A stretch of DNA of 60,892 nucleotides from Gammaproteobacteria bacterium (GTDB lineage: Bacteria > Pseudomonadota > Gammaproteobacteria > Steroidobacterales > Steroidobacteraceae): assembly GCA_021773365.1 (NCBI GenBank), contig JAJFKF010000076.1, forward strand, positions 1 to 60,892, given 5' to 3'. The notes below the pieces were generated by a model. The model was not told where the DNA came from and made no database searches. It saw only the letters and a list, made by a program, of their open reading frames with translations. The position numbers and the translations under genes are program-made. This document shows, piece after piece, positions 39,063 to 52,676 of this stretch (positions are counted from its first letter, which is position 1; each line of letters opens with the position of its first letter).

Positions 39063-41945
39063 ATGCTGAAGCCCACTTCTCTGATTCCAGCTCTGTTGTA
39101 CCTGCTTGCGCTCACGGGCGCCGTGCCGGCGTCGGCAGCCGAGCCCGTCAACAAGCCTTTCGCGCACGAAATTACCGATCTCAAACCTGATCCGGCGGTC
39201 CGCTTCGGCCGGCTGGACAACGGCGTACGCTACGCCATCCTCAAGAATGCCCGCCCCGAAGGCCGTGCCTCGCTGCTGCTGGGCGTGATGACCGGCTCGT
39301 TGCAGGAAACCGAGGAACAGCGTGGCCTGGCGCACTTCCTCGAGCATCTGGCCTTCAATGGCAGCGAACACTTCCCGCCCGGCACGCTGGTTGAGTATTT
39401 CCAGCGCCTGGGAATGAGCTTTGGCGGTGACACCAACGCATCCACCAACTTCGATCGCACCATATACCAGCTGGAACTGCCGGACACGGGGACGGAGACG
39501 CTCAAGCAGGCCTTCACGCTGTTCGCCGACTATGCCGGTGGTCTTCTGCTGGAAGCCGACTCCATCGACAAAGAGCGCGGCATCATCCTCGCCGAAATGC
39601 GTGATCGCGATTCGCAGGGTCTGCGCGGCTGGCTGGCACGCATGCAGTTTGTAGCACCGGATGCGCGTTTTATCGGGCGGCTGCCCATCGGGACCGAGGA
39701 CGTCATTCGCAATGCGAAGCGCGAGCGCTTCGTGGATTTCTACAACACCTGGTACCGGCCGGAGAATCTCGTCGTGGTCGCGGTGGGTGATTTCGACCCC
39801 ACCGTGGTGCAGGCGCAGATAACCGCGATGCTGGGGCCGGTGAAGGCGCGGGCGCCGGCGCGTCCTGATCCGGGCATGGGCACGATCGCCCCGCCGGAGA
39901 AATCCGTCGCCAGTTTCCATCACCAGCCCGATGCCGGTTCGGTATCCGTGGGTTTCGACGTGGTCCTGCCCTTCGTCGAGGAGGAGGACTCTGCCGCGCG
40001 ACGCGCACAGAACCTGCGCACCAACATCGCCCTGGCCCTGCTCAATCGCCGACTGGGTCTGCTGGCACGCCAGGAAGGCGCCGAAATTGTCGGTGGCCGC
40101 GCGCAGGAGACACGCATGCTTGATTTTCTGCGCGTGGCCACTCTGGATGTGGGTTGTCGCGAATCGGTGCAGTGGCGTGAATGTCTGGCCACCGGCGAGC
40201 AGGAGTTGCGCCGCGCACTGGAATACGGTTTCCAGGAGGCAGAGCTGAACGAGATCGTTGCCAACGTGCGCAATCAGCTCGAGCAGGGCGTGCGCATGGC
40301 CGATGCACGAACCTCGCCGCAGCTGGCGCAGGGTTTGTTGGGCTCCATCATCGAGGAGGGCGTGTTCACCAGTCCGGCCAGCAACCAGGCGCTGCTGGAA
40401 CCGGTGCTGGAAGAACTGACGGTTAAGGACTGCCTCGCGGCATTGCGCGGGCTGTTCGGGCAGGGCGTGCCGCCCGCGCTGTTTGTTGCCGGCAACGTGC
40501 AGATCGAACAGCAGGATATTCTCGCGGCCTACCAGGCGAGCGCGAGTCAGCCGGTGAAGGCCAACGACGAAGAAGAGCAGGCAAAGTTTGCCTACGACGT
40601 TGTCGCTGAGCCCGGCGCAGTGGCGCAGCGCCGCGAGGTTGAGGATCTGGGCCTGACCCTGCTGCAGTTCGGCAACGGCGTAAAGCTGAACGTCAAGTCC
40701 ACGGACTTTGAACCCGGGCGCATCCATGTCGATGTGCGCGTAGGTGGCGGCATTCTGACCGCGCCGCGCGACAAACCGGGTCTGCCGGCGCTGCTGGGTC
40801 GCTCCTTTGTCTCCGGTGGCCTCGGCGAACACAGCGTTGAACAGCTGAGCACCATACTTGCGGGCCGCAACGTCGGTTATCGTTTTGGCATCGGTGGGGA
40901 TGCCTTCGAGTTCAGCGGCTCGACAACGCCGGACGATCTGCTGCTGCAGCTGCAGGTGTTGCAGGCCTTCATCACCGATCCGGGGTATCGCCCGGATGCG
41001 TTGCGCGAGTTCCGTGAAGGTCTGGACAGGATGTACACCGAGCTGTCGCACGCCATCACCGGACCGCAGAACACCGAGATCGCACGGCTGATGGCGGGCA
41101 ACGATCCGCGCTTCGGCCTGCCCGCACAGTCGGTGCTGGCGCAGCGTAATCTGGAGGAAGCCGGCGCCTGGCTCAACCCGCAGCTGGCCAGTGGAGTCAT
41201 GGAAGTTTCCATCGTCGGCGATCTCGATGTCGAGCAGACAATCGCGGCGGTGGCGCGGACCTTTGGAGCACTGCCGGAGCGCAAGCCAAAGCCGGCTTAC
41301 ACTGCAGAGCGCCAAGTGTCGTATCCGGACAAAGCGGTCAGCAGGCAGTTCAAGGTGGAGACGGAGTTGCCGCGCGGCGTAGTGGACATGCGCTGGCCGG
41401 CGACCGATGGGCGCGATGTGCCCGTGGCGCGTCGCATCGGAGTGCTTACCAGCGTGTTCTCCGACCGCCTGCGGGTGCGGTTGCGCGAGGAGATGGGCCA
41501 GGCATACAGCCCGGGCGTGCGCCAGCAGCTGAGCGAAGTCTTCCCGGACTACGGGTTCATTGTTGCCAATGCCAGCGTGGCGCCGTCACAGGCGCGGACT
41601 GTGGCTGACACCATCCGCGAGGTGGCTGCGGACATGGCGGCCAACGGTATTACGGAGGATGAACTGAAGCGCGCCAAGGAGCCGATCCTGACGCAGATCC
41701 ACCAGTCGCTGCAGCAGAACGGCTACTGGATGAACGGGGTGATTTCCGGCGTGCAGGAATTTCCGCAGCGCCTCGACTGGCATCGCTCGCGGGAGGCGGA
41801 TTTCCGCTCCATCGACGTGGAGGAGATCAACGCGCTGGCGAAACAGTACCTGGGGCCGCAGCGCGCATTCGAGTTCATCATGCTGCCGGCGCAGACGGAC
41901 GAGGAGGCGGCACCGGCGGAAAAAGCTGCGGTTTCCGGGGACTGA
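39063..41945 (+). CDS. M16-family zinc metallopeptidase, exported
   Basis: 960 aa from ATG 39063 (a GTG at 39054 is also possible). Signal peptide LIPALLYLLALTGAVPASAA. The N-terminal M16 domain carries the inverted zinc motif HFLEH, with the distal Glu in LLLEADSIDKERGIILAEM. The second half repeats the fold without a zinc site (M16_C domains; QLEQGVRMADARTSP; LREEMGQAYSPG). Both halves form a closing chamber for peptides, as in pitrilysin. It is probably periplasmic; the substrate is unknown. It stands alone downstream of clpA, and the usual clpA-infA linkage is broken by it and by the repeat island that follows. Confidence 0.92.
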   Translation: MLKPTSLIPALLYLLALTGAVPASAAEPVNKPFAHEITDLKPDPAVRFGRLDNGVRYAILKNARPEGRASLLLGVMTGSLQETEEQRGLAHFLEHLAFNGSEHFPPGTLVEYFQRLGMSFGGDTNASTNFDRTIYQLELPDTGTETLKQAFTLFADYAGGLLLEADSIDKERGIILAEMRDRDSQGLRGWLARMQFVAPDARFIGRLPIGTEDVIRNAKRERFVDFYNTWYRPENLVVVAVGDFDPTVVQAQITAMLGPVKARAPARPDPGMGTIAPPEKSVASFHHQPDAGSVSVGFDVVLPFVEEEDSAARRAQNLRTNIALALLNRRLGLLARQEGAEIVGGRAQETRMLDFLRVATLDVGCRESVQWRECLATGEQELRRALEYGFQEAELNEIVANVRNQLEQGVRMADARTSPQLAQGLLGSIIEEGVFTSPASNQALLEPVLEELTVKDCLAALRGLFGQGVPPALFVAGNVQIEQQDILAAYQASASQPVKANDEEEQAKFAYDVVAEPGAVAQRREVEDLGLTLLQFGNGVKLNVKSTDFEPGRIHVDVRVGGGILTAPRDKPGLPALLGRSFVSGGLGEHSVEQLSTILAGRNVGYRFGIGGDAFEFSGSTTPDDLLLQLQVLQAFITDPGYRPDALREFREGLDRMYTELSHAITGPQNTEIARLMAGNDPRFGLPAQSVLAQRNLEEAGAWLNPQLASGVMEVSIVGDLDVEQTIAAVARTFGALPERKPKPAYTAERQVSYPDKAVSRQFKVETELPRGVVDMRWPATDGRDVPVARRIGVLTSVFSDRLRVRLREEMGQAYSPGVRQQLSEVFPDYGFIVANASVAPSQARTVADTIREVAADMAANGITEDELKRAKEPILTQIHQSLQQNGYWMNGVISGVQEFPQRLDWHRSREADFRSIDVEEINALAKQYLGPQRAFEFIMLPAQTDEEAAPAEKAAVSGD

Positions 41946-42012
41946 GTGGCTGCAGGGTCGGCCTGGCCGTCCGCCGTCCAGGCCCGCCCACCGTCACCAG
42001 CAATTCGATCTC

Positions 42013-42061
42013 TTGTCCCCTCTCCCCGCTTTGCGGGGAGAGGGTCAGGGTGATGAGGGAC
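42013..42061. repeat. Dispersed palindromic repeat, 'HPDPLP' type, copy 1
   Basis: CCCTCTCCCCGC (42018-42029) pairs perfectly with GCGGGGAGAGGG (42033-42044) around TTT, followed by TCAGGGTGATGAGGGAC. On the minus strand one frame reads HPDPLPAKRGEG, the phrase often seen when this dispersed repeat of high-GC Proteobacteria is mistakenly translated. It lies between the convergent M16 and infA genes and may also stop transcription. Confidence 0.65.
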
Positions 42062-42096
42062 CTTAGTTCTTACCCAGCGGGCATTGTTCATCCCAC

Positions 42097-42315
42097 GGCG
42101 CCAGCGACGAGCGGTCGGGGGGTGGTTCGCACAGCGGCGTGGCCGCCCACCGTCGGAGGCACGCAGCCGCCGCAGCGTTTTCCCTCATCGAAGGCAGTGC
42201 ATCTTTACTTGCCGTTGCCACTATGCATGTGGCACCGGCGGCGGACCCGCATCGCGATGCCGGTGGTGAAGCCACGCCGCTGTCAACCGCCCCCCGACCG
42301 CTCGGTGCTGGCGCC
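42097..42315. repeat. 219-bp element with 45-47-bp imperfect terminal inverted repeats
   Basis: 42097-42143 is the inverse of 42271-42315 apart from a few mismatches and a 2-base length difference; both ends begin GGCGCCAGC in their own orientation. The 127-bp interior contains a further pair, GCCGCCG (42166-42172) and CGGCGGC (42236-42242). No credible protein is encoded. Form and size fit a miniature inverted-repeat element, or a very stable RNA hairpin. With 42013-42061 it accounts for most of the 399-bp gene-free stretch 41946-42344; the rest shows nothing I can identify. Confidence 0.75.
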
Positions 42316-42344
42316 CGCCGTGCGCGGCTCCACTTACCTCGAAA

Positions 42345-42563
42345 CTATCGCCCCCGGTAAACGATGCGCCCCTTCGTCAGGTCATACGGTGTCAGTTCCA
42401 CCGTTACCTGGTCTCCCGTAAGAATACGGATGTAATGCTTGCGCATCTTGCCCGAGATGTGCGCGGTGACCACGTGGCCGTTCTTCAGCTGCACGCGGAA
42501 AGTCGTATTGGGCAGGGTCTCGACGACCTCGCCCTCCATCTGGATAGCGTCTTCTTTAGCCAT
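42345..42563 (-). CDS. infA: Translation initiation factor IF-1
   Basis: 72 aa, the standard length, from ATG 42563 ([19 protein letters not shown]). It is a single S1/OB-fold domain with the conserved [20 protein letters not shown] and the C-terminal [13 protein letters not shown]-1 binds the ribosomal A site during initiation. It lies 53 bp downstream of aat on the same strand, as in other Gammaproteobacteria, although the arginyl-transferase gene (bpt) that commonly lies between them is absent. Confidence 0.97.
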   Translation of the reverse strand: MAKEDAIQMEGEVVETLPNTTFRVQLKNGHVVTAHISGKMRKHYIRILTGDQVTVELTPYDLTKGRIVYRGR

Positions 42564-42616
42564 AGGCTCCAACTGGGGGCATTGATGAGCGCGCGAATTG
42601 TGCAGGCCGGTGTGCA

Positions 42617-43302
42617 CTATGTCCAGCGATGCGCTCCGTGCGGGCGGCAGTATTCCTCCAACAGCGCCCGAAAGCGCTCGCGCGGGATTTCCCTGCTGCC
42701 AAGGGAGTGCAGGTGGGGGGAGGTGATCTGGCAGTCGATCAGGGCGATGCCCGCAGCCAGCGCCCGTTCCACCAGCCGCGCCAGGGCCACCTTCGAGGCG
42801 TCCGGTTCGCGGCTGAACATCGACTCGCCGAAGAAAACACGGCCGAGTTGCAGGCCGTAGAGGCCGCCCACCAGTTGCTCCCCGCGCCAGGTTTCAACGC
42901 TGTGGGCATAGCCCAGCGCGTGCAACCGGATGTATGCAGCCCTCATTTCCGGCGTCAGCCAGGTGCCGTCCGCCGAGGGGCGCGGGGCGGCACATTCGTT
43001 GATGACAACGGAAAATGCAGTATCGAAGCGGGTGGTGAGCTGCGGCTCGCGCAGGCGGCGGCGCAGGCTGCGGCTGGCGTGAAATTCGGCTGGAAACAGC
43101 ACTGCGCGCGGATCGGGTGACCACCACAGCACCGGCTGGCCGGCCGAGTACCAGGGGAATATGCCCTGCTCGTAGGCGGCGAGCAGCCGCTCGGGGGTGA
43201 GGTTCCCGCCCACCGCCAGCAGCCCATCGGGCTCCTTCAGGGCACTGGCGACCGGCGGAAACCAGGCGGGTCCCTGCTCATCGCTCAGCCAGGTGACTGA
43301 AG

Positions 43303-43306
<4 letters not shown>
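42617..43306 (-). CDS. aat: Leucyl/phenylalanyl-tRNA--protein transferase Aat
   Basis: 229 aa. It transfers Leu or Phe from tRNA to N-terminal Lys/Arg of proteins, marking them for ClpS-ClpAP. The family core is clear: [77 protein letters not shown] and the terminal [10 protein letters not shown]. Its ATG overlaps the stop of the upstream DUF482 gene by 4 nt. With clpS and clpA near by, the main bacterial N-degron pathway is grouped here. Confidence 0.96.
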
Positions 43307-45379
<2,073 letters not shown>

Positions 45380-45466
45380 TCAGGGGCCGCGCCTGGGAGA
45401 GCCACTATTGGGCAATTTCCCGGCGATTCAAGTTCATTGCGGCCCACATATTAACAGGAGACGTCT

Positions 45467-46525
45467 ATGCAAATCGGTGTGCCCCGCGAGCTGAAACCAC
45501 GTGAGGGTCGTGTAGGGCTGATTCCTGCCGCCTGCGCCGAACTGGTGCGCAATGGTCACCGGGTGCTGGTCGAGGCCGGCGCCGGCGAGAAAAGCGGCTA
45601 TGACGATGCGCAGTTCCGTGCCGTGGGCGTTGACATTCTCCCGACAGCCCAGGAGGTGTACGGGCAGGCGCAGATGGTGGTGAAGGTCAAGGAGCCGGTG
45701 GACGGCGACCTGAAACTGCTGCGCAAGGAGCACCTGCTGTTCTGCTATCTGCACCTGGCGGCGCTGCCCGATCTGACCCGCCGGCTGTGCGACATTGGTC
45801 TGACCGCCGTGGCCTTCGAGACCGTGGAAGACCGGCTGGGCCGGCTGCCGCTGCTGGCGCCCATGAGCGACATTGCCGGGCGCCTGTCGGTACAGGTCGG
45901 TGCGCACCTGCTGCATCAGCCCGAGGGTGGCAAGGGCATCCTGCTCGGCGGCGTGCCGGCGGCGCGGCGCGGACGGGTTGTCATCCTTGGTGGCGGCGTT
46001 GCCGGCGGCAATGCGGCCATCGTGGCGGCGGGCCTGGGCGCCGAAGTGGTGGTGTTCGACAAGGATCGTGACAAACTGGTGGCGGCGCGTGCCATGGGAG
46101 CGAATGTCACCGGCCTGTATCCGCATACGGCCGACGTCGAAGAGGCCGTGCGCACGGCGGACATCGTGATCGGCGCGGTGCTGGTGACCGGCGCGCGCGC
46201 GCCGCACGTGGTTTCGGCGGCGATGGTCAAGAGCATGCAGCCGGGCAGCGTGATCATGGACATCTCTGTCGATCAGGGCGGCTGCGTGGAGACCACGCGA
46301 CCGACGACTTACGAGAATCCCACCTACGTGCACGATGGCGTTACGCACTTCACGGTGACCAATATGCCGGGCGCGGTGCCGCGCACTTCCTCGCAGGCTC
46401 TGTCGGCGGCGATTGCGCCGTATGCCGGCCGGCTGGCGGACGGTGGCTGGCAGGACGACGCGGATCTGCGCAAGGGCATCAATGTGCAGGCCGGCAAGGT
46501 GGTGCATCCGGCGCTGTTGAGTTGA
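45467..46525 (+). CDS. ald: Alanine dehydrogenase
   Basis: 352 aa. It begins [20 protein letters not shown], the family N terminus. The substrate-binding Lys in VVKVKEP and the catalytic His in CYLHLAA (about residue 94) are present, as is the NAD-binding glycine motif [21 protein letters not shown] split near residue 170. It interconverts L-alanine and pyruvate plus ammonia with NAD. A good ribosome-binding site (AGGAG) precedes the ATG. It lies between trxB (divergent) and ftsK (same strand, 87 bp), a place where no ald is found in the Pseudomonas version of this cluster as I recall it. Confidence 0.95.
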   Translation: MQIGVPRELKPREGRVGLIPAACAELVRNGHRVLVEAGAGEKSGYDDAQFRAVGVDILPTAQEVYGQAQMVVKVKEPVDGDLKLLRKEHLLFCYLHLAALPDLTRRLCDIGLTAVAFETVEDRLGRLPLLAPMSDIAGRLSVQVGAHLLHQPEGGKGILLGGVPAARRGRVVILGGGVAGGNAAIVAAGLGAEVVVFDKDRDKLVAARAMGANVTGLYPHTADVEEAVRTADIVIGAVLVTGARAPHVVSAAMVKSMQPGSVIMDISVDQGGCVETTRPTTYENPTYVHDGVTHFTVTNMPGAVPRTSSQALSAAIAPYAGRLADGGWQDDADLRKGINVQAGKVVHPALLS

Positions 46526-46612
46526 GTCCGCAGAGGGGAATGGCACTGAGCCTGAGAGGCTTGCGGTTGTTGGTGGATGGGTCGGGGCCATTGGTATAGA
46601 GAGGATTTTTTA

Positions 46613-48940
46613 TTGAGTCTTGCCGCGGAACGTCAGAAGTCCTTGGGTAATCTCTCGGCGCCGGTCGTGCGGGCACTGCGGGAGAGTGCGCTGTGGGTGT
46701 TCGGCGCGCTGGCGTTGATTCTGTTCGTGGCGCTGGCCACTTACGATCAGTCGGATCCGGGGTTCTCCTCCAGCGGTGAGGTGCAGTCGGTGCACAACTG
46801 GGTGGGGCCGGTGGGGGCCTGGCTGGCGGATGTGTTTCTGTTCCTGTTCGGCCGGCCGGCATTTTTGTTTCCGGTGATGCTGGCCATCACCGGCTGGGTG
46901 CTGTACCGGGCGGTAAAAATGCCGGAGCTGAACTCACGCGCCACGTTGGCTTTCCGCAGCGGGGGGTTCGCGCTCACGCTGATCACGGCTTGTGGGCTGG
47001 CGGCTTTGCACTGGGATGGCAGTGCGTTGCCCAGTTCGGCCGGTGGCGTGCTGGGCGCCGCCGTGGGGCAGGGGCTGGCGCATGGGCTGAGTTTTCTCGG
47101 CGCCACGCTGTTGATGCTGGGACTGTGGCTGGCCGGTGTCTCGTTGTTTCTGGGCGTGTCATGGCTGGCGGTGATGGACAGGCTCGGGCGCGGTGCCTTG
47201 CGATTGCTGGGCTGGACGCGCGAGCGCATCGCTGCCGCGCGCGCCAATGCGGCGGGCCGTGAAAGCAAGGAGGCGCGGGCTGAGGTGATGCGCGAGGCGA
47301 AGAAGAAATCGGCCACGCGCACGGCGCCGCGCATCGAACCCACGCTACCGCCCATTGAGCGCAGCGAGCGGGTGGAGAAGGAAAAGCAGGTGCCGTTGTT
47401 TGAATCGGTCAAGGCGACGGAGCTGCCGCCGCTTTCGCTGCTGGACGATCCACCCAAACATGAAGCCGGCTATTCCACCGACACGCTGGAGGCCATGTCG
47501 CGACTGGTGGAGCTGAAGCTGCGTGATTTCGGTGTGGATGTGGAAGTCGTGGCCGTGCATCCGGGACCGGTGGTCACCCGCTTCGAACTGCGTCCCGCGG
47601 CCGGCGTGAAGGTCAGCCAGATCAGCAATCTTGCCAAGGACCTGGCGCGCGCATTGTCGGCCATCAGCGTGCGGGTGGTGGAAGTCATTCCCGGAAAGTC
47701 CGTGGTGGGCCTGGAGATTCCAAACGAGAAGCGCGAACTGGTAACTCTGGGCGAGATTGTCAAATCACGCGCCTATGACGAACTGCCGTCGCCGCTGGCT
47801 CTTGCCCTGGGGAAGGACATCGCCGGCCATCCGGTGGTGGCGGATCTGGCGCGCATGCCGCATCTGCTCATCGCCGGCACCACCGGATCGGGCAAGTCCG
47901 TGGCCATCAATGCCATGGTGTTGAGCCTGCTGTACAAGGCCACCGCCGAGCACATCCGGATGATCATGATTGATCCGAAGATGCTGGAGCTTTCCGTGTA
48001 CGAAGGCATCCCGCACCTGCTGGCGCCGGTGGTGACTGACATGAAGCACGCCGCCAATGCGCTGCGCTGGAGCGTGGCGGAGATGGAGCGGCGCTACCAG
48101 CTCATGGCCGCGCTCGGCGTACGCAACCTGGGTGGTTTCAACCGCAAGGTCAGGGATGCGGCGGATGCGGGCAAGCCGTTGAAGGATCCACTGGAGGTGG
48201 CGCGCAGGGTCAAGGATCCGGCGCTGGCCTCCACCGAAGTACCGGAGCTGGAGCCACTGCCGCACATCGTGGTCATTGTCGACGAACTGGCCGATCTGAT
48301 GCTGGTGGTGGGCAAGAAGGTCGAGGAGCTCATCGCCCGGCTGGCACAGAAGGCGCGGGCTTCGGGCATTCATCTGATCCTGGCGACACAGCGACCATCT
48401 GTCGACGTCATTACCGGCCTGATCAAGGCCAACATTCCCACGCGCATTGCTTTCCAGGTATCGGCCAAGGTCGATTCGCGCACCATCCTCGACCAGGGTG
48501 GCGCCGAGGCGCTGCTCGGACACGGTGACATGCTGTACCTGCCGCCGGGTACGTCGCTGCCCAATCGTGTGCATGGCGCCTACGTATCCGACCAGGAGGT
48601 CCATCGCGTGGTGGCAGCCCTGCGCAGTGACGATGTGCCAGCCTACATAGATGAAATTCTCGACGGTCCGCAGGGTCCATTACCGGGTATCCGTGGCGAA
48701 TCGGCCGGCGAGGCCGGTGCGGGTGATGAGGGCGGCGAACAGGATCCGCTGTATGACCAGGCCGTGCAGGTGGTGCTGGAGACCCGCAAGGCTTCGATCT
48801 CGGGGGTGCAGCGGCGACTGAAGATCGGCTACAACCGGGCGGCGCGGCTGGTGGAGACCATGGAGTCGGCGGGGCTTGTCGGGCCCTTGCAGTCGAACGG
48901 CGCGCGCGAGATTCTGGTGCCGGGGCCCGCTGAAGACTAG
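46613..48940 (+). CDS. ftsK: DNA translocase FtsK
   Basis: About 775 aa. The N-terminal membrane part has four to five helices ([20 protein letters not shown] first) that anchor it at the septum. A short charged linker follows, then the RecA-like motor with alpha/beta domains ([14 protein letters not shown]alker [14 protein letters not shown]alker B) and the C-terminal gamma winged helix ([19 protein letters not shown]) that reads KOPS sequences. It pumps DNA and activates XerCD at division. I prefer the TTG at 46613, because GAGGA lies exactly 7 nt before it; an ATG at 46577 is in frame but lacks a ribosome-binding site. The linker is short for the family. Confidence 0.95.
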   Translation: MSLAAERQKSLGNLSAPVVRALRESALWVFGALALILFVALATYDQSDPGFSSSGEVQSVHNWVGPVGAWLADVFLFLFGRPAFLFPVMLAITGWVLYRAVKMPELNSRATLAFRSGGFALTLITACGLAALHWDGSALPSSAGGVLGAAVGQGLAHGLSFLGATLLMLGLWLAGVSLFLGVSWLAVMDRLGRGALRLLGWTRERIAAARANAAGRESKEARAEVMREAKKKSATRTAPRIEPTLPPIERSERVEKEKQVPLFESVKATELPPLSLLDDPPKHEAGYSTDTLEAMSRLVELKLRDFGVDVEVVAVHPGPVVTRFELRPAAGVKVSQISNLAKDLARALSAISVRVVEVIPGKSVVGLEIPNEKRELVTLGEIVKSRAYDELPSPLALALGKDIAGHPVVADLARMPHLLIAGTTGSGKSVAINAMVLSLLYKATAEHIRMIMIDPKMLELSVYEGIPHLLAPVVTDMKHAANALRWSVAEMERRYQLMAALGVRNLGGFNRKVRDAADAGKPLKDPLEVARRVKDPALASTEVPELEPLPHIVVIVDELADLMLVVGKKVEELIARLAQKARASGIHLILATQRPSVDVITGLIKANIPTRIAFQVSAKVDSRTILDQGGAEALLGHGDMLYLPPGTSLPNRVHGAYVSDQEVHRVVAALRSDDVPAYIDEILDGPQGPLPGIRGESAGEAGAGDEGGEQDPLYDQAVQVVLETRKASISGVQRRLKIGYNRAARLVETMESAGLVGPLQSNGAREILVPGPAED

Positions 48941-48989
48941 GTGCCCGGTGTCGCAAGGTGGCTGTCGGCAACGAAACGAGGATTGAAGA

Positions 48990-49649
48990 ATGTTGAAGCA
49001 TTTTTTATTCGTACAGGCCATGGTTCTGGCTATGGTTATGGCGCTCAACTGCGCACAGGCGGCTGAGCCTGAAGTGGCGGCGGCTGATGCGGCGGCGGCC
49101 GCAAAGCTGCAGAAGTATCTCGACGGTCTCACCAGCTTTGAGGCGCGTTTTACACAGACGATCAGCGGTTCGCAGGCTGCGGGCGAGGTCTCGAGCGGGC
49201 GGTTCTACCTGCAGCGGCCGGGCAAGCTGCGCTGGGACTACGTGCGTCCGCACACGCAGGTGATCGTCACCGACGGGCTGCGGCTGTGGGTGTACGACAA
49301 GGACCTGAACCAGGTGACCGTGCGCGCCATCGATCGGGCCATGGCGACGACGCCGGCCATGCTGCTGGCCGGCGAGACCGGTGTGATGGCAGGGTTCAAG
49401 ATTTCCGCCGGGCGCGCGCGCGAGGATCTGGAGTGGATCCGCATGCTGCCGCGGCGCGACGAGACGGATTTTCTCAGCGTCGAGCTGGGCTTTGCGGACG
49501 GGGAGCTGCGTGAGATGGAGTTGCGCGACAAGCTGGGTCAGACCACGCGCATCAGCTTCTCCGGGATCAGGCGCAATGCACGGCTCAAGGACAAGCTGTT
49601 TCAGTTCGAGCCGCCCAGGGGCGCTGATGTGATCGGCACGCTGCAGTAG
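48990..49649 (+). CDS. lolA: Outer-membrane lipoprotein carrier protein LolA
   Basis: 219 aa. The signal peptide ends in NCAQA. The mature protein has the LolA fold signature: LTSFEARFTQTI, GRFYLQRPGKLRWDY, DGLRLWVYDKDLNQVTVR. It carries lipoproteins across the periplasm from LolCDE (19030-22492) to LolB. It is in its usual place between ftsK and rarA. GAGG/GAAGA precede the ATG. Confidence 0.95.
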   Translation: MLKHFLFVQAMVLAMVMALNCAQAAEPEVAAADAAAAAKLQKYLDGLTSFEARFTQTISGSQAAGEVSSGRFYLQRPGKLRWDYVRPHTQVIVTDGLRLWVYDKDLNQVTVRAIDRAMATTPAMLLAGETGVMAGFKISAGRAREDLEWIRMLPRRDETDFLSVELGFADGELREMELRDKLGQTTRISFSGIRRNARLKDKLFQFEPPRGADVIGTLQ

Positions 49650-50036
49650 ATGCTGCCGCTTCCTCATGGACGATGGCTGCTTGCCGTCGGCTGGGTGCTG
49701 GTCGCATTGATCGTGTATGGCAGCCTTGCGCCCAGCCTGCCCTCCGTGGGGGTTTCGATCAGCGACAAATTGCAGCATGCGCTGGGCTACTTTCTGCTCA
49801 TGATCTGGTTTGCCGGTCTGTATCCGCGGCGGCAGCACTGGATGCTGGCGGTGGGTTTTCTGCTGCTGGGCGCGCTGCTGGAGGTGGCGCAGGGAACGCT
49901 GACTGCCTCGCGCGAGATGGATGTACGCGATCTCGGCGCCAATGCCGCGGGCATCATCGTCGGCTATGTGCTGGCCGGCTTCGGACTGGCCAACTGGGCG
50001 CGACGGATGGAAGCGTGGCTGACACGACGCCGGTAG
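49650..50036 (+). CDS. VanZ-like small membrane protein
   Basis: 128 aa, three to four membrane helices. The VanZ-like signature is SDKLQHALGYFLLMIWFAGL followed by ALLEVAQGTLTASREMDVRD and the closing AN..G (GANAAGIIVGYVLAG). The molecular function of the family is unclear; in some bacteria members give glycopeptide resistance. Its ATG follows the lolA stop with no gap and its end overlaps rarA by 22 bp, so it is part of the lolA-rarA run. Confidence 0.8.
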   Translation: MLPLPHGRWLLAVGWVLVALIVYGSLAPSLPSVGVSISDKLQHALGYFLLMIWFAGLYPRRQHWMLAVGFLLLGALLEVAQGTLTASREMDVRDLGANAAGIIVGYVLAGFGLANWARRMEAWLTRRR

Positions 50037-51349
50037 AAGCCTTCCGGCCGCTGGCCGACCGGATGCGACCGCGTACGCTCGGCGAATACATCGGTCAGGA
50101 TCATCTGGTTGCCGCCGGCAAGCCGTTGCAGCGGGTGGTGGCCGGCGGCCGGCTGCATTCAATGCTGTTCTGGGGGCCGCCGGGCACGGGCAAGACCACG
50201 CTGGCGCGCATTCTCGCCGGCAGCTGTGATTGCGAGTTCATCGGTTTGTCCGCGGTGCTGGCCGGCGTCAAGGACGTACGCGCGGCGGTGGAAACGGCGC
50301 AGCGGGTCCGGGCGGAGCAGGGGCGCGGCACGGTGCTGTTTCTCGACGAGGTGCACCGTTTCAACAAGGCGCAGCAGGACAGCTTCCTGCCCTATGTCGA
50401 GGACGGCACGCTGATTCTCATCGGCGCCACGACGGAGAATCCATCCTTCGAGGTCAACAGCGCGCTGCTGTCGCGGGCGCGGGTGTACGTGCTGAAGGCA
50501 TTGACCGGGCAGGATCTGGTGCGCGTGATTGAGGCGGCGCTGGGCGACAGTGAAAGGGGGCTGGGAGATCGCAACCTTGCGCTCGAGGCGGAGGCGTTGA
50601 AACTGATCGTGGCGGCGGCGGACGGCGATGCAAGACGGGCGCTGAATCTGCTGGAGGTGGCCGCGGATCTGGCGGAGCCGCAGGAGGGTACGGCGGTCAT
50701 TACCCTCGCCATTGGCGCTGAAGTCGCCTCCGGCAGCTACCGGCGTTTCGACAAGGGCGGAGAGCAGTTCTACGACCAGATATCCGCTTTGCACAAGGCC
50801 GTGCGCGGCAGCGATCCGGATGCGGCGCTGTACTGGTTGTGCCGCATGTTCGACGGCGGCTGCGATCCGCTGTACGTCTCCCGCCGCGTGGTCCGCATGG
50901 CCAATGAAGATATCGGCAATGCCGATCCGCGTGGCCTGACGCTGGCGCTGCAGGCATGGGATTGTTACGAGCGCCTGGGCAGCCCCGAAGGCGAACTGGC
51001 CATTGCCCAGGCCGTGGTCTATCTGGCCTGCGCGCCCAAGAGCAACGCGGTGTACGCTGCGTACGGTGCTGCCATGGCGGATGTGCGCAAGTACGGCACG
51101 CTGGAAGTGCCGCTACAGCTGCGCAACGCTCCCACGAAGCTGATGAAGGGCCTGGGTTACGGTCGCGAGTACCGCTACGCCCATGATGAGCCTGATGGTT
51201 TTGCTGCCGGGGAAAATTACTTTCCGCAAGCCATGCCGCCACAGACGTACTATCATCCTGTCGAGCGCGGTCTTGAGATCCGGATCGCCGAGAAACTGGC
51301 GCAATTGCGGGCTGCAAACTGCAAGTCCGGTGACACGCGCAACAAATAA
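50015..51349 (+). CDS. rarA: Replication-associated recombination protein A (RarA/MgsA)
   Basis: 444 aa from GTG 50015; family length is about 440-450. It begins ...FRPLADRMRPRTLGEYIGQDHL, then Walker A WGPPGTGKTTLARIL, Walker B TVLFLDEVHRFNK, sensor 1 LILIGATTENPSFEVN, and the C-terminal tetramerisation part (DPDAALYWLCRMFDGGCDP; VVRMANEDIGNADPRGL). It is a clamp-loader-like AAA+ ATPase acting at stalled forks. A longer upstream frame is the antiphase of the VanZ gene and is rejected. Confidence 0.95.
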   Translation: MADTTPVEAFRPLADRMRPRTLGEYIGQDHLVAAGKPLQRVVAGGRLHSMLFWGPPGTGKTTLARILAGSCDCEFIGLSAVLAGVKDVRAAVETAQRVRAEQGRGTVLFLDEVHRFNKAQQDSFLPYVEDGTLILIGATTENPSFEVNSALLSRARVYVLKALTGQDLVRVIEAALGDSERGLGDRNLALEAEALKLIVAAADGDARRALNLLEVAADLAEPQEGTAVITLAIGAEVASGSYRRFDKGGEQFYDQISALHKAVRGSDPDAALYWLCRMFDGGCDPLYVSRRVVRMANEDIGNADPRGLTLALQAWDCYERLGSPEGELAIAQAVVYLACAPKSNAVYAAYGAAMADVRKYGTLEVPLQLRNAPTKLMKGLGYGREYRYAHDEPDGFAAGENYFPQAMPPQTYYHPVERGLEIRIAEKLAQLRAANCKSGDTRNK

Positions 51350-52666
<1,317 letters not shown>

Positions 52667-52676
52667 TTGCCGGCCG

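Noticed and set aside
39060..41315. 751-codon open frame antisense to the M16 peptidase
   Set aside because: Shadow of a complete M16 gene with signal peptide and zinc motif.
42084..42360. Several short frames in the gap before infA
   Set aside because: They translate the inverted-repeat element and its arms; none shows a domain or start signal.
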